Source of the DNA: a virus
Virus record (IMG/VR): IMGVR_UViG_3300031649_000002
Coordinates: 1 to 56,779 of that record
Length of the DNA stretch: 56,779 nt
Strand: one strand, 5' to 3'
Shown: positions 24,072-32,218 of the stretch, piece by piece
Layout of the letters: each line of letters opens with the position of its first letter
How positions within the stretch are numbered: position 1 is the stretch's first letter
Notes under the pieces: generated by a model
What the model saw: the letters and a program-made list of their open reading frames with translations, nothing else
Told to the model about the DNA's origin: nothing
Databases searched by the model: none
Program-made: the position numbers and the translations under genes

Positions 24072-24823
24072 CAGAAGACCACCCCAGCCGTCTCGTTCTT
24101 GATCACGTTCACGGCGAACGCGAGGGAGGTGAACCCGCCCGTGGTCACGGTGACCGCGCGGAGGTAGCGGCGCAGCGTGGCCGTGTTGCCGAGCGCGATC
24201 CGCTCGGCGAGCGGGGTACTGCTGGTGATCTGCGTGAACGCGAACCCGGCGACGTCCGCGAACGTGGCGTTGTCCGCGCTGTCTTGGATCTTCACCGTGA
24301 CGTCCGTGCCCACGAAGCTGAACGCCTGGAGGTAGGCCTGGCCGCCGAACGACGCGGACGCCGTCGTGTCGATGCTCGTGCCGTTGGTGGCCGCGGTATC
24401 GGTGCGGATCCCAGCGGTGAGCTGCTGCCCCCACTCGATGCCGTAGCCGTTCGACTGCGCTGAAATCCCGAACGTCAGCATCCCGTCGTCGCCCCTGTTG
24501 GGGTCGTAACCGAGCTGCTTCGAAACCAGCGACGCCGCCGGATCCCCAAGCACGGTGCCCCGGCAGTAGGTGAGGATCTGGTCGGTGCGGGGTAGTGCCG
24601 CGAGTTTCTCGTGCGTGCCGCCGGTGACGGGAACGTGGTTGAAGAACGCCGTGTATTCGATCTGCCCGGACCTGACGCCGCCCTGCCGCTCGTAGGCAGC
24701 CCTGTTGATGGCGGTGAAGTTCAGCAGGGCCGGGCCGCCGCCGACGTTGCCGAGCTGCTGAATATCGCCAGAGGAGTCGAACCCCGCGATATAGAGATTG
24801 TCACCAAGTCCCGACGTCTTCAC
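24071..24823 (-). CDS. Major tail protein candidate
   Basis: 250 residues from GTG at 24823 (GGAGG 4-5 nt upstream; ATG at 24838 has none). Begins KTSGLGDNLYIAGFDSSGDIQQLG and ends with an Ig-like repeat (VTVKIQDSADNATFADVAGFAFTQITSS...RRYLRAVTVTTGGFTSLAFAVNVIKNE). That ending is typical of actinophage major tail proteins with a C-terminal Ig-like domain. Follows the terminator-like gene as in most siphoviruses. Expected to polymerise into the tail tube. Confidence 0.75.
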   Translation of the reverse strand: MKTSGLGDNLYIAGFDSSGDIQQLGNVGGGPALLNFTAINRAAYERQGGVRSGQIEYTAFFNHVPVTGGTHEKLAALPRTDQILTYCRGTVLGDPAASLVSKQLGYDPNRGDDGMLTFGISAQSNGYGIEWGQQLTAGIRTDTAATNGTSIDTTASASFGGQAYLQAFSFVGTDVTVKIQDSADNATFADVAGFAFTQITSSTPLAERIALGNTATLRRYLRAVTVTTGGFTSLAFAVNVIKNETAGVVF

Positions 24824-25272
24824 GGGGCCTCCGTCCATAGGTCGTTGACGATGCAGGGCAGGGCGATGTCCATGACCCGGTATCTGGTGCCGTCTTGCTG
24901 GAGGTAGCCCGCGCGGACGTCGAGGGGCTGGCCGTGGGCGCCGAGCAGGTCGACGTGGCGGAGGAGTCCGCCGAGGGTGAAGTCGCCGCTGTACGCGCCA
25001 CACAGGGCGTCGACTGCGGCGATCACGGTGGGGTCGATCGCGTCGGGCGGGTCGAACATGTGGCTGAAGATCCGTACGTTGAACGCGACCAGCGCGGTCA
25101 CGGTGACCAGGCCGGACGAACGCAGCGGAGTGATGCGGTTCGCCCACACCGCGCACGTCAGCCCATCGCCAGGCGCATTCTCCGGCTCGTGCTGGTTCAC
25201 CCGCTCGAAGTGCCCGGAGGCCATCGCGTGGGAGACGACTGCGTCGAGGAGGCCCTCGATGTTGAGTGCCAT
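24820..25272 (-). CDS. Tail terminator-like protein
   Basis: 150 residues from ATG at 25272. The alpha/beta order (IEGLLDAVVSHAMASGHFERVN, then VTALVAFNVRIFSHMFDPPDAIDPTVIAAVDAL..., RYRVMDIALPCIVND) matches small tail-completion proteins. Located between an HK97-gp10-like gene and the major tail protein, the normal position for the terminator that caps the tail tube at the neck. Confidence 0.7.
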   Translation of the reverse strand: MALNIEGLLDAVVSHAMASGHFERVNQHEPENAPGDGLTCAVWANRITPLRSSGLVTVTALVAFNVRIFSHMFDPPDAIDPTVIAAVDALCGAYSGDFTLGGLLRHVDLLGAHGQPLDVRAGYLQQDGTRYRVMDIALPCIVNDLWTEAP

Positions 25273-25275
25273 CGG

Positions 25276-25662
25276 TCAGCCCCCCATTTCCGGAAGGCGG
25301 TGCCGCACCGCGGCTTCAGCGACGTCTGGACCATGACTTTCGACAGCCTGCTTCGCGAGCCGCCAGTGGTGGTATCCCTTGAACCGCGTCACCGGGTAGT
25401 TCCGCGACCCGACACCCTCCAGCCAGGGGCCGTAAATTACGCCGTTGTCATGGACGAGGTTCGCCTCGGACGAAACCCGGGTGGTCTCGATCCTGGTCTC
25501 GTAGTACGGGGTGCGCGTCTTGAACGAGGCGGAGGTGCCCATGAGGACGCGCTCTTCCCCATACGCCGCGATGTCGTCGCGGGCGTCATCGCAGGCATCC
25601 TCCATCGCCCGCTCGGCACGCCCGTCGAACCACGGGCCCGTCATGGTGATGTCGACGCTCAT
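25276..25662 (-). CDS. HK97 gp10-like neck protein
   Basis: 128 residues from ATG at 25662. Contains an N-terminal helix (AERAMEDACDDARDDIAAYGEERVLM) followed by short strands and FKGYHHWRLAKQAVESHGPDVAEAAV. This matches the length and order of gp10-type head-tail joining proteins. Overlaps the upstream connector gene by 4 nt. Confidence 0.65.
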   Translation of the reverse strand: MSVDITMTGPWFDGRAERAMEDACDDARDDIAAYGEERVLMGTSASFKTRTPYYETRIETTRVSSEANLVHDNGVIYGPWLEGVGSRNYPVTRFKGYHHWRLAKQAVESHGPDVAEAAVRHRLPEMGG

Positions 25663-26717
25663 ACCGACCTCACCTGCCCCTTCCGACCATGCGCCTGGTA
25701 GACGCGCTGCCGCAGACCGGAGAGCGCGTTCGCATCCACCGCCCGCTCGCTCGCACCGCCGTCACCTGTGCGCCGGGTCTTGCTGTATCCGGCCTGCTCG
25801 TTGCCGAGCCGGGCGATGGCCTCAGCGATGACCAAGTCCTGCACCAGGCCAGGCGGATCCCACCGCACGACCGCGGTGCTGTTGGTGTGCGTGGCTGCTG
25901 TCGTGCCGAGCGCACCCCTCTGCACAGTCAGGGAGCGGGGGGCGTAGATGTCGGCGCCGTTGGTGTGCTCGGCGTTCGGGCTGCCGTCCCACGCGCGCTT
26001 CACGGTGAGCTGGTTGCCCGCGATGTCGACGATGAGCATGCGCTCGGAGTCGATGAGGATGACCTCGTCCATCGCGAACTGTGTGCCGTCGGCGACCGGG
26101 ACCGTGACTGTCTTGAGTTGCTGGTCGATGGTGCTGCCGAGGTTCTGCCCCGTGTCGGCCATGCTGCGGCCGGTGACGATCAAACGTTCGTCGTCGATAC
26201 GGATCACGCTGCCAACACCGAGTTGTGCGGAGGCCGTCCCGTTGACGGTGATGGTCGTGGCCGTGGTCGTGGCGACCGCGCCTGCGAGCACACCGACCGT
26301 GGTCTCGTCGTTGCGGTAGCCCCACAGCCCGGTGACCGTGATGGCGCGCTGGTGCGTGTCCCCGCTGGAGAACGCGGCCGAGGAGCTGAGGTCAATCTCG
26401 ATCCTGTTGTACGGCGGCCCGTACTCGTTGGGCTCCAGAAAGAAGTCGGTGGACCCGATGACGACGCCGCCGCTGCTGAGGGTGGTGACGGAGATGAGCT
26501 CGTTCGCGTCCAGCCATAGGCGCCACGGCCGGCCAGTCTGCGGGCCGGGGTAGTCGAACGACTTGCTTGCGAGGTTGGGCACGAACGTGCGGTGGCACAG
26601 CGACTCCACATCGCGGCTCGCGGACTCCAGCGCGCGGTCGATCTGCGCGCTGTTGCGTGCGGTGAGTTTCACGTCGAGGGCGCGCATCACGTCCTCACGC
26701 GTCGCGTACACGACCAT
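25659..26717 (-). CDS. Head-tail connector (gp6-like) with inserted beta domain
   Basis: 352 residues from ATG at 26717 with a GGAGGTGACTGGAG leader. The N terminus (YATREDVMRALDVKLTARNSAQIDRALESASRDVESLCHRTF) is the helical core of gp6-type connectors, normally ~100-200 residues long. A central beta-rich insert (~155-270: TTITVNGTASAQLGVGSVIRIDDERLIVTG... and VILIDSERMLIVDIAGN) doubles its size. A C-terminal helical segment follows. The two halves of the insert resemble each other, suggesting duplication. Joins portal to tail. Confidence 0.75.
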   Translation of the reverse strand: MVVYATREDVMRALDVKLTARNSAQIDRALESASRDVESLCHRTFVPNLASKSFDYPGPQTGRPWRLWLDANELISVTTLSSGGVVIGSTDFFLEPNEYGPPYNRIEIDLSSSAAFSSGDTHQRAITVTGLWGYRNDETTVGVLAGAVATTTATTITVNGTASAQLGVGSVIRIDDERLIVTGRSMADTGQNLGSTIDQQLKTVTVPVADGTQFAMDEVILIDSERMLIVDIAGNQLTVKRAWDGSPNAEHTNGADIYAPRSLTVQRGALGTTAATHTNSTAVVRWDPPGLVQDLVIAEAIARLGNEQAGYSKTRRTGDGGASERAVDANALSGLRQRVYQAHGRKGQVRSV

Positions 26718-26757
26718 CTCCAGTCACCTCCTCTCGGGTGTCGTTGGCGGGCGGGGG

Positions 26758-27180
26758 TCAGGCGTCAGCGGAGCCGGTCTCCGACGTACCGGCCTCCGGG
26801 CCGCCATCCGTCGAAGCGGCAGAAGAGCTGCCCGTCTGGCCCTTCTTCGAGCGGCTGCCCGTCGTTCGGGCAGGCGACCGGGTCGGCTTCTTGCTCGGCT
26901 CGGTATCGCTCGACGGAGTCTCGGGCGATGTCTCGGAGCTGCTCCCAAGCGATGACTCCTCACCCCCCTCCTCCTCGGCCGGCTCCGGCCACACGTCGGG
27001 GGCGTCGCTGTCACTCCACGCGCCACCCACAACCGACGCGCCCGCAACGGTGGGCCCGCCATGAACGGTGATCTTCGGCATTGCGCCTTCCTCCAGATAC
27101 TCGGTTGACCCGCAGTGCGGGCAGCGCGGAGCGCCCACCGAGTAGGTGGTGGTGCACTCCGCGCACGCCCACGCCGCCAC
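26758..27180 (-). CDS. Zinc-ribbon protein with Ser/Glu-rich tail, head region
   Basis: 140 residues from GTG at 27180. An N-terminal CAEC...CPHCGS zinc ribbon (residues ~6-24) and a short ordered part (MPKITVHGGPTVAG, with a possible internal start) lead to a ~75-residue low-complexity Glu/Ser/Lys region. Placed among head-completion genes. The same Cys4 plus disordered layout is common in actinophage head modules; role unclear, possibly assembly. Confidence 0.65.
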   Translation of the reverse strand: MAAWACAECTTTYSVGAPRCPHCGSTEYLEEGAMPKITVHGGPTVAGASVVGGAWSDSDAPDVWPEPAEEEGGEESSLGSSSETSPETPSSDTEPSKKPTRSPARTTGSRSKKGQTGSSSAASTDGGPEAGTSETGSADA

Positions 27181-27181
27181 G

Positions 27182-27652
27182 TCAGGCCGCCGTCACAGAC
27201 GCGCCGTTGTCCAGCGGCACATAGGTGAGCTGCCACTGGATCGCCCCGGTGGCGTCGGCCGCCGAGTCGTTCACGCCGATCGTTCCGGCCGCGACGATCA
27301 CGGGCGTGGTCTGCCCAGTGACGCCACCTGAGCCGGAGCCGGAGATGCTCAGCGCGGAACCAGTCGGGCCGGGGAGGCTGTACAGCGTGCCGACCTCGTC
27401 GGCGGTGATGGTGCCTGCGGTGCACAGGTCGTTTGCAGTTCCGACGGTCGGCGTCGCGACGAGCTTGAGTGCGGGGGTCGTGCCGCCGATGACGGTGGTC
27501 ACCTTCCCGACCAGGCTGGTGATGGCGACGCGGCCACCTGACACGGTGAAGATCGTCGAAGTGGCGTTCGCAGGGACGGTCTTCGCGGTCCCCGCCACGA
27601 GAGTGCCGAGGACGACGGTGCGGAGCTGGTCTCCGGAGATGAGGACACTCAT
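27182..27652 (-). CDS. Putative head decoration protein
   Basis: 156 residues from ATG at 27652. Strand-rich and Thr/Val/Gly-rich throughout (LVAGTAKTVPANATSTIFTVSGGRVAITSLVGKV...), ending LTYVPLDNGASV. Two such beta proteins sit next to the capsid gene, suggesting capsid decoration or head-fibre proteins. Overlaps the next upstream stop by 4 nt. Confidence 0.6.
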   Translation of the reverse strand: MSVLISGDQLRTVVLGTLVAGTAKTVPANATSTIFTVSGGRVAITSLVGKVTTVIGGTTPALKLVATPTVGTANDLCTAGTITADEVGTLYSLPGPTGSALSISGSGSGGVTGQTTPVIVAAGTIGVNDSAADATGAIQWQLTYVPLDNGASVTAA

Positions 27653-28059
27653 GCCGTCACCGACCGCAGGTTCGCCGGGGGCCGCTGCACGGTCAGGTCG
27701 TGGGGCAGGATCACGAACGACCCGGACGCGTGCGAGGCGGTGATGTGGGTGTAGCCGTCGGACAGCTGCGCCGCGTCGACCTCGACGGCCAGGAGCCCGC
27801 CCGTGCCGGCCGTGACAGTGGCTGCTGCGGCCTGGGTGACCTTCGTCCAGGTGCCGGAGTTCTGCCGGTAGTAGCGGGTGAACACGGCGAGGTTCTGCGC
27901 ACCGGTGCCCGCGGAGTCCTGCGCCTCCTGGATGGTGGCGTTCCCGGACGTCGCACCGATCAGGATGATCGTCGCGCCGCCTGCGTCCTTCAGGCCGAAC
28001 GGGGTCGCCGTGGTGGTAGCTGAGGTGGCTGCGTTGAACAGCCTGCCAAGCGCTTCCAT
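27649..28059 (-). CDS. Putative head-associated beta protein
   Basis: 136 residues from ATG at 28059. Beta-rich with the motif GATIILIGATSGNATIQEAQDS and a later LSDGYTHITASHASGSFVILPHDLTVQ. First gene after the capsid gene. Likely a capsid-surface or head-completion protein; not otherwise recognised. Confidence 0.6.
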   Translation of the reverse strand: MEALGRLFNAATSATTTATPFGLKDAGGATIILIGATSGNATIQEAQDSAGTGAQNLAVFTRYYRQNSGTWTKVTQAAAATVTAGTGGLLAVEVDAAQLSDGYTHITASHASGSFVILPHDLTVQRPPANLRSVTA

Positions 28060-28101
28060 GGGATGCCTTCCTTACGGGGGTTGATTGCCGTTTCGGAGCG
28101 A

Positions 28102-28133
28102 GCCCGGCCGGGGGCGTTACTGCCCAGCCGGGC
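28102..28133 (-). terminator. Hairpin after the capsid gene
   Basis: GCCCGGC (28102-28108) pairs with GCCGGGC (28127-28133) in the 82-nt gap between the capsid stop and the next start. Could reduce read-through so that capsid message dominates; no U-tract. Confidence 0.35.
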
Positions 28134-28141
28134 CGGCAGGG

Positions 28142-29488
28142 TCAGGACCGGGTCGCGACCTTGACGAACGGGGAGAGGGTGTTGGAGCCCTTGCGGGGGG
28201 TGATCGCAGACTTGATCCACGGGGTGCCGTCGACGCGCTCGATGACGCGCATGGCGGTCTTGTCGTTGCCGAACTTGAACTCGGTCGACGTGGCCGTCTG
28301 CATGGCCTGCCTGTCGCCGATCAGGTAGTAGCCGAAGTCGACGAAGTTGATGTCACCCGCGGTGCCGACGGAGGAAACCTTCTCGGTCCACACGACCGGA
28401 CGGCCGAGGATCGTCACGGGCGGGGCGCCCGCGCCGTCGCCGTTGCCGATCCACACCGCGGAGCCGCCGGTGCCCACAGACAGGGCCATGGTGGCGATCT
28501 CGGGGAAGGTGTCGATGTGCGCCACCCACACCGCGCGGCCGATGGAGGCCGGCAGCATGCGGCTGTAGCACTTGACGATGTTCTCCCACAGGATCGTCCC
28601 CGCGGCCTGTCCGGTCTCCTTCGCGACGGACACGGCGGCGGCGGCGTTGAGGAAGCCGGTGGGCTGGCCGACGCCGTTGCCGTCGATGAACGCGACGTCC
28701 TCGAACCAGGCGAGGGCCTCGGGGTAGGACTCGTTCATGAACTGTTCGAGGCTGATGATGCTGTCCTGGAACAGCTCGTTCGGGATCTCCGAGTAGAGCG
28801 TGAGTTTCTTCGCGATGAGCTCGATGCGGCCGAACGTCGGTGCGGAGTCGGTGAGCGCTCCGGCCTCTTCGGTCCAGTAGCCGACGATCCCGCCATGCAC
28901 CGACGAGGCGTTCGACGTGGAGTCGATCATCGGATACGGGACCGTCAGCGACTCCATCGGCACGACGCGGGCGCGGGCCCGGACGACGGCCATCTCCAGC
29001 GCCACACGCAGCAGCTCCGCGCGCAGCACCTCGGGGATGAGGAACCCGCCGTCCGAGGGCACCGTCGAACCGAAGCTGTTCTGCAGCTTCTTGATCTCGG
29101 AGCGCGCGGTGAGGGACTCCTGCGTGTTCGCGCCCTGCCACGTCGCGGCCAGGAAGTCGCCCCAGTTCCCGAACTGCTTGTCGAGCGCCGCCCCGGGCGC
29201 CTTCGGGTTGTAGTGCTTCGACCGCGCGACGGGCTGCGTGTTCGGGTTGAGGTTGAGCCGGTTGATCCCGTCGATCTGCTCGTTCTTCAGGATCTCCGCG
29301 AACTGCCGCTGCGTCTCGTCGCGGATCTGCGTCTCGATGCTCTCGTCCGTACGGGACTGAGCCTTGGCGTAGTTGACGATGAAGTCCTTCAGCGTCTCCG
29401 GGGTCTTGACGATGTTCGTCAGCGTCGATGTGTCACCGAGCGCTTCGGCGAGCTCGTCGGCGTCGCGCGGGATGGTGGGAGTTGCCAC
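28142..29488 (-). CDS. Major capsid protein, HK97 fold
   Basis: 448 residues from GTG at 29488 with a GAGGAGG site. An N-terminal helical delta-like region (~1-130, rich in Q/E/D) is followed by the HK97 core: VPSDGGFLIPEVLRAELLRVALEMAVVR, YWTEEAGALTDSAPTFGRIELIAKKLTLYSEIPNELFQDS (E-loop and spine), GNGVGQPTGFLN (P domain) and a C-terminal RVIERVDGTPWIKSAITPRKG. Forms the icosahedral shell. The protease encoded just upstream probably removes the N-terminal region. Confidence 0.93.
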   Translation of the reverse strand: MATPTIPRDADELAEALGDTSTLTNIVKTPETLKDFIVNYAKAQSRTDESIETQIRDETQRQFAEILKNEQIDGINRLNLNPNTQPVARSKHYNPKAPGAALDKQFGNWGDFLAATWQGANTQESLTARSEIKKLQNSFGSTVPSDGGFLIPEVLRAELLRVALEMAVVRARARVVPMESLTVPYPMIDSTSNASSVHGGIVGYWTEEAGALTDSAPTFGRIELIAKKLTLYSEIPNELFQDSIISLEQFMNESYPEALAWFEDVAFIDGNGVGQPTGFLNAAAAVSVAKETGQAAGTILWENIVKCYSRMLPASIGRAVWVAHIDTFPEIATMALSVGTGGSAVWIGNGDGAGAPPVTILGRPVVWTEKVSSVGTAGDINFVDFGYYLIGDRQAMQTATSTEFKFGNDKTAMRVIERVDGTPWIKSAITPRKGSNTLSPFVKVATRS

Positions 29489-29497
29489 AGTGCCTCC

Positions 29498-30529
29498 TCA
29501 GGCTGCTTCCGTCGCCGCGCTGGACGACGCCGTGGGGTCGGTCAGATGGGCCACGAGTCCGACCCAGGGGTCCGGCTCGGGCTGGGTGAGGTGGGCGACG
29601 CTTGCCGCCCACTCGTTGACGGGCTCGTCGGCCGGCGCCGCAGGCTTGGCCGGTTCGTCGGCGCGCGCCGCGGGGGCCGGTTCCTCGACGGGCTCTGCCG
29701 CGGGGGCAGGCTCGACGGGTGTGGTGTCCTCGCCGGGCGGGGTCACGGCAGCGGCGAGCTGCGTGGCGACTTCCTCGCCGATGAGAGAGCGGACGTCCTC
29801 TGTGAGGGTCGTTTCCTCCGCGCGTGGACCCCGGTAGCCGTACGCGGTGAGGTCGAAGTCCTTCCGCATCTCCGGCTCTGGCTCTGCCCCCCGCTTGGGC
29901 GTCGGCACGACCTCGTCGGCCAGCCCAGCGGCGACGGCTTCCTCGCCCCGGTACCAGGTCTCGTTCTTCATGACCTGTCGCCATTCGGCCTCGGTGCCGC
30001 CCGCGCGCGCCGAGTATGCCCCGGCAATGTTGTCGGAGATCTTGTCGAGGACTTCCGCCATCTTGATCATGTCGGCCGCTTCCCCGACACAGAGGCCACT
30101 GGCTTCGTGGACCATCAGGAGCGCGTTCGGCATCATCCGCACCCGGTCGCCTGCCATGGCGATGACTGAGGCAATGCTCGCCGCGACTCCGTCGACCTGG
30201 ACCGTGACGTTCGCGGGGTGGGAGCGCAACGCGTTGGCGATGGCGATGCCCTCTGTCACCGATCCGCCAGGGCTGTTGACCCGGAGCAGAATCTTCGGCG
30301 CGGTGATGCCGCGCAGGTCGTTGATGAAGTCGTCGGCTGTGGCGCCGAGCCACCCGCCGACCTCGTCGTACAGCATCACCTCCGCCTCATCGGCGGTCTG
30401 GTTGGTGATGCGGTACCAGGACTGGGCCTCGATGCCGTGCTGGGCGCGCAGCTTGTCGGCCTGCTCCCGCTGCCGCGCGACGAACGAGGCGAGGTTCGCG
30501 GGCACGGTCAGGCCCTGCATACGGGTCAT
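29498..30529 (-). CDS. ClpP-type prohead protease fused to scaffold-like tail
   Basis: 343 residues from ATG at 30529 (overlap with the portal stop). Residues ~48-215 are an S14 ClpP fold: LLRVNSPGGSVTEG (oxyanion strand), GVAASIASVIAMAGD with the likely nucleophile S118, and LMVHEAS with H141. Residues ~240-343 are Ala/Pro/Glu-rich with repeated VAHLT(Q/D)P segments, which look like a scaffolding region. One gene may therefore supply both scaffold and maturation protease; no separate scaffold gene lies between portal and capsid. Confidence 0.85.
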   Translation of the reverse strand: MTRMQGLTVPANLASFVARQREQADKLRAQHGIEAQSWYRITNQTADEAEVMLYDEVGGWLGATADDFINDLRGITAPKILLRVNSPGGSVTEGIAIANALRSHPANVTVQVDGVAASIASVIAMAGDRVRMMPNALLMVHEASGLCVGEAADMIKMAEVLDKISDNIAGAYSARAGGTEAEWRQVMKNETWYRGEEAVAAGLADEVVPTPKRGAEPEPEMRKDFDLTAYGYRGPRAEETTLTEDVRSLIGEEVATQLAAAVTPPGEDTTPVEPAPAAEPVEEPAPAARADEPAKPAAPADEPVNEWAASVAHLTQPEPDPWVGLVAHLTDPTASSSAATEAA

Positions 30530-32004
30530 TCGCCCTCTCCCTTCCGGCCGCGCTTGACGACCTTGCAGCGGCACGCGTTGCCGTACTGGACGCCTTCGCA
30601 GCGCACGTAGCCCTCGCCGCCCGGGTAGTCCTCGTACGCCTGCTTGCGGTTCTTGTAGGTGCGCCCTGCCTGCTCCCGGCAGTTGTGGCAGGTGTCGCCG
30701 TCGTCGGTGATCTTCACGACCCAGCGCTGAGCGTTCTCGATGCCCTCGCCCACCAGGCCAGCCACAGCGTCCGCCCACGCAGACGGCCCAGCCGGTGCGG
30801 CAGGCGCGCCCGCGTACGGGATCTCGGGCAGGCCGACCGCGGACAGGATCCCGGCCGGGTCCCAGCCCGCCGTGCGCAGCGCCGCCGCAGCGTTCGCCCG
30901 CGCGGTCAGCGTTGCCGCCTCGGTCTCCGGGTCCGCGGGTACGGGGTCGCAGTAGTCGAACTCCAGGCCCTGCGCGGTGGCCCCGTACATGGGGAGCAGC
31001 TCGAAGTTGAGGGCGGCCTTGATGCGTTCCAGGCGCGGCACCGTCTGCTGCTCCGCGAACCAGGACTTCGCGGCGAGCGCGGAGGCCCGGTTGATGTCCT
31101 CGAAGTCACCGATCGCCGTCTTCGAGATGCCGTAGGCCTCACGCACCCGATCAGCCGTGGCGCCGCGCAGTTCGACGAACTGCATGTCGCGCTGGCTGAT
31201 GGTGCGGTCGATCCATTTGCCCTGCTCCAGGATCGCGACCCGGTGAGCGTTCGCGACGCCCTTATGCTGCTCCGCCCACCGGTCCCGCAGCTCGTCGAAC
31301 TGGCTGTCCGACAGGCGCTGGTCGAACTGCAGGATGCCGCCAGGCTGAGCCGAGTTGATGAAGAACGCCCGCGACCACTCCGCCGCATACCGCGACGTGT
31401 CGAGGTCCGGCAGGATCGACAGGATCGGCGACAGCCCCCGGTACGGATCCATCGGGTTCGGCCGGCGCAACTGAATGACCTGGTCGAGTTCGAGGGGAAT
31501 CTGCTCCCCGTCCGGGCTCGTGTAGATCCAGCCCTTCAGGAAGCGTTCCCGGTCGGGGACCGGGGTCATGCGGTCGGGGCGGACGGGCCACATCTCCAGC
31601 GGGATGGACACGCCGGGGCGGCGGGCGATGACCCATTCGGTTTCGCCGGTGAGGTCGTAGTGCTGCGTGGAGGACTCGACGAACTCCTGCCGTGGCATGA
31701 ACGGGTTGGGCTTGTTCCACAGGTCCAGGGCCGCGTGGCTTGTGACCTCTACGCGGTCCTCGTCACGGCCGGACTTGGCCTTGCGGTACAGCTTCCAGTC
31801 CACCAGGGCGGTCGCGTTGGAGGTGCGGTCGACGATCGCGAAGAGGGTTCCGACGGCGGACATCGCGCGCATCTGGCCCTCGGCGCTGCGGTTGCTGCCG
31901 AAGATGCCGTAGCTCTGGGCTCGGCTGGTGAAGGGGACGGGCGGGGCGGCGGAGCGGAATGATCCTGCGGCGTTGGCGAGGGAGCCGAGGAAGCTTCTGC
32001 CCAC
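30526..32004 (-). CDS. Portal protein with Cys-rich C-terminal (MuF-like) end
   Basis: 492 residues from GTG at 32004, chosen for GGGAGG just upstream. HK97-type portal: SRAQSYGIFG, AIVDRTSNATALVDWKLYRK, DLWNKPNPFMPRQEF, PYRGLSPI and AEWSRAFFINSAQPGGILQ. After ~residue 435 come DTCHNCREQAGRTY and YGNACRCKVV. These match the end of Mu gpF-type minor head proteins (a CxxC...CxC metal site), so part of a minor head protein seems fused to the portal. The portal ring is the DNA entrance and docking site for terminase. Confidence 0.88.
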   Translation of the reverse strand: MGRSFLGSLANAAGSFRSAAPPVPFTSRAQSYGIFGSNRSAEGQMRAMSAVGTLFAIVDRTSNATALVDWKLYRKAKSGRDEDRVEVTSHAALDLWNKPNPFMPRQEFVESSTQHYDLTGETEWVIARRPGVSIPLEMWPVRPDRMTPVPDRERFLKGWIYTSPDGEQIPLELDQVIQLRRPNPMDPYRGLSPILSILPDLDTSRYAAEWSRAFFINSAQPGGILQFDQRLSDSQFDELRDRWAEQHKGVANAHRVAILEQGKWIDRTISQRDMQFVELRGATADRVREAYGISKTAIGDFEDINRASALAAKSWFAEQQTVPRLERIKAALNFELLPMYGATAQGLEFDYCDPVPADPETEAATLTARANAAAALRTAGWDPAGILSAVGLPEIPYAGAPAAPAGPSAWADAVAGLVGEGIENAQRWVVKITDDGDTCHNCREQAGRTYKNRKQAYEDYPGGEGYVRCEGVQYGNACRCKVVKRGRKGEGE

Positions 32005-32020
32005 GGCCCCTCCCTTGCTG

Positions 32021-32218
32021 TCAGTCCGGGCGGCTGAGGTGCCACTCGTAGGCGATCGCGCAGAGTCCGGCGATGAGCAGGCCGGTCCACAGACCGAAGC
32101 GCATCCCAAGCCCAGTTGAGATGAGTGTAAATCCTCCTGTCAAGAGCGATGGTGACCGCAAATTTTTCAGCCGTAGGGCGAGCTTCGACCACATCACCGC
32201 AAAACCTTCCGTTTTCAC
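32021..32218 (-). CDS. Small two-helix membrane protein between terminase and portal
   Basis: 65 residues from GTG at 32218, which overlaps the terminase stop (GTGA); ATG at 32194 is an alternative start. Two hydrophobic helices (~30-43 GGFTLISTGLGM; ~44-58 GLWTGLLIAGLCAIAYEW) after a basic N terminus. Unusual in the terminase-portal gap; function unknown. Confidence 0.6.
   Translation of the reverse strand: MKTEGFAVMWSKLALRLKNLRSPSLLTGGFTLISTGLGMRFGLWTGLLIAGLCAIAYEWHLSRPD

Noticed and set aside
28085-30169. 694-residue plus-strand open frame opposite capsid and protease
   Set aside because: Antisense to clear HK97 capsid and ClpP genes; Arg/Gly/Val-rich shadow translation.
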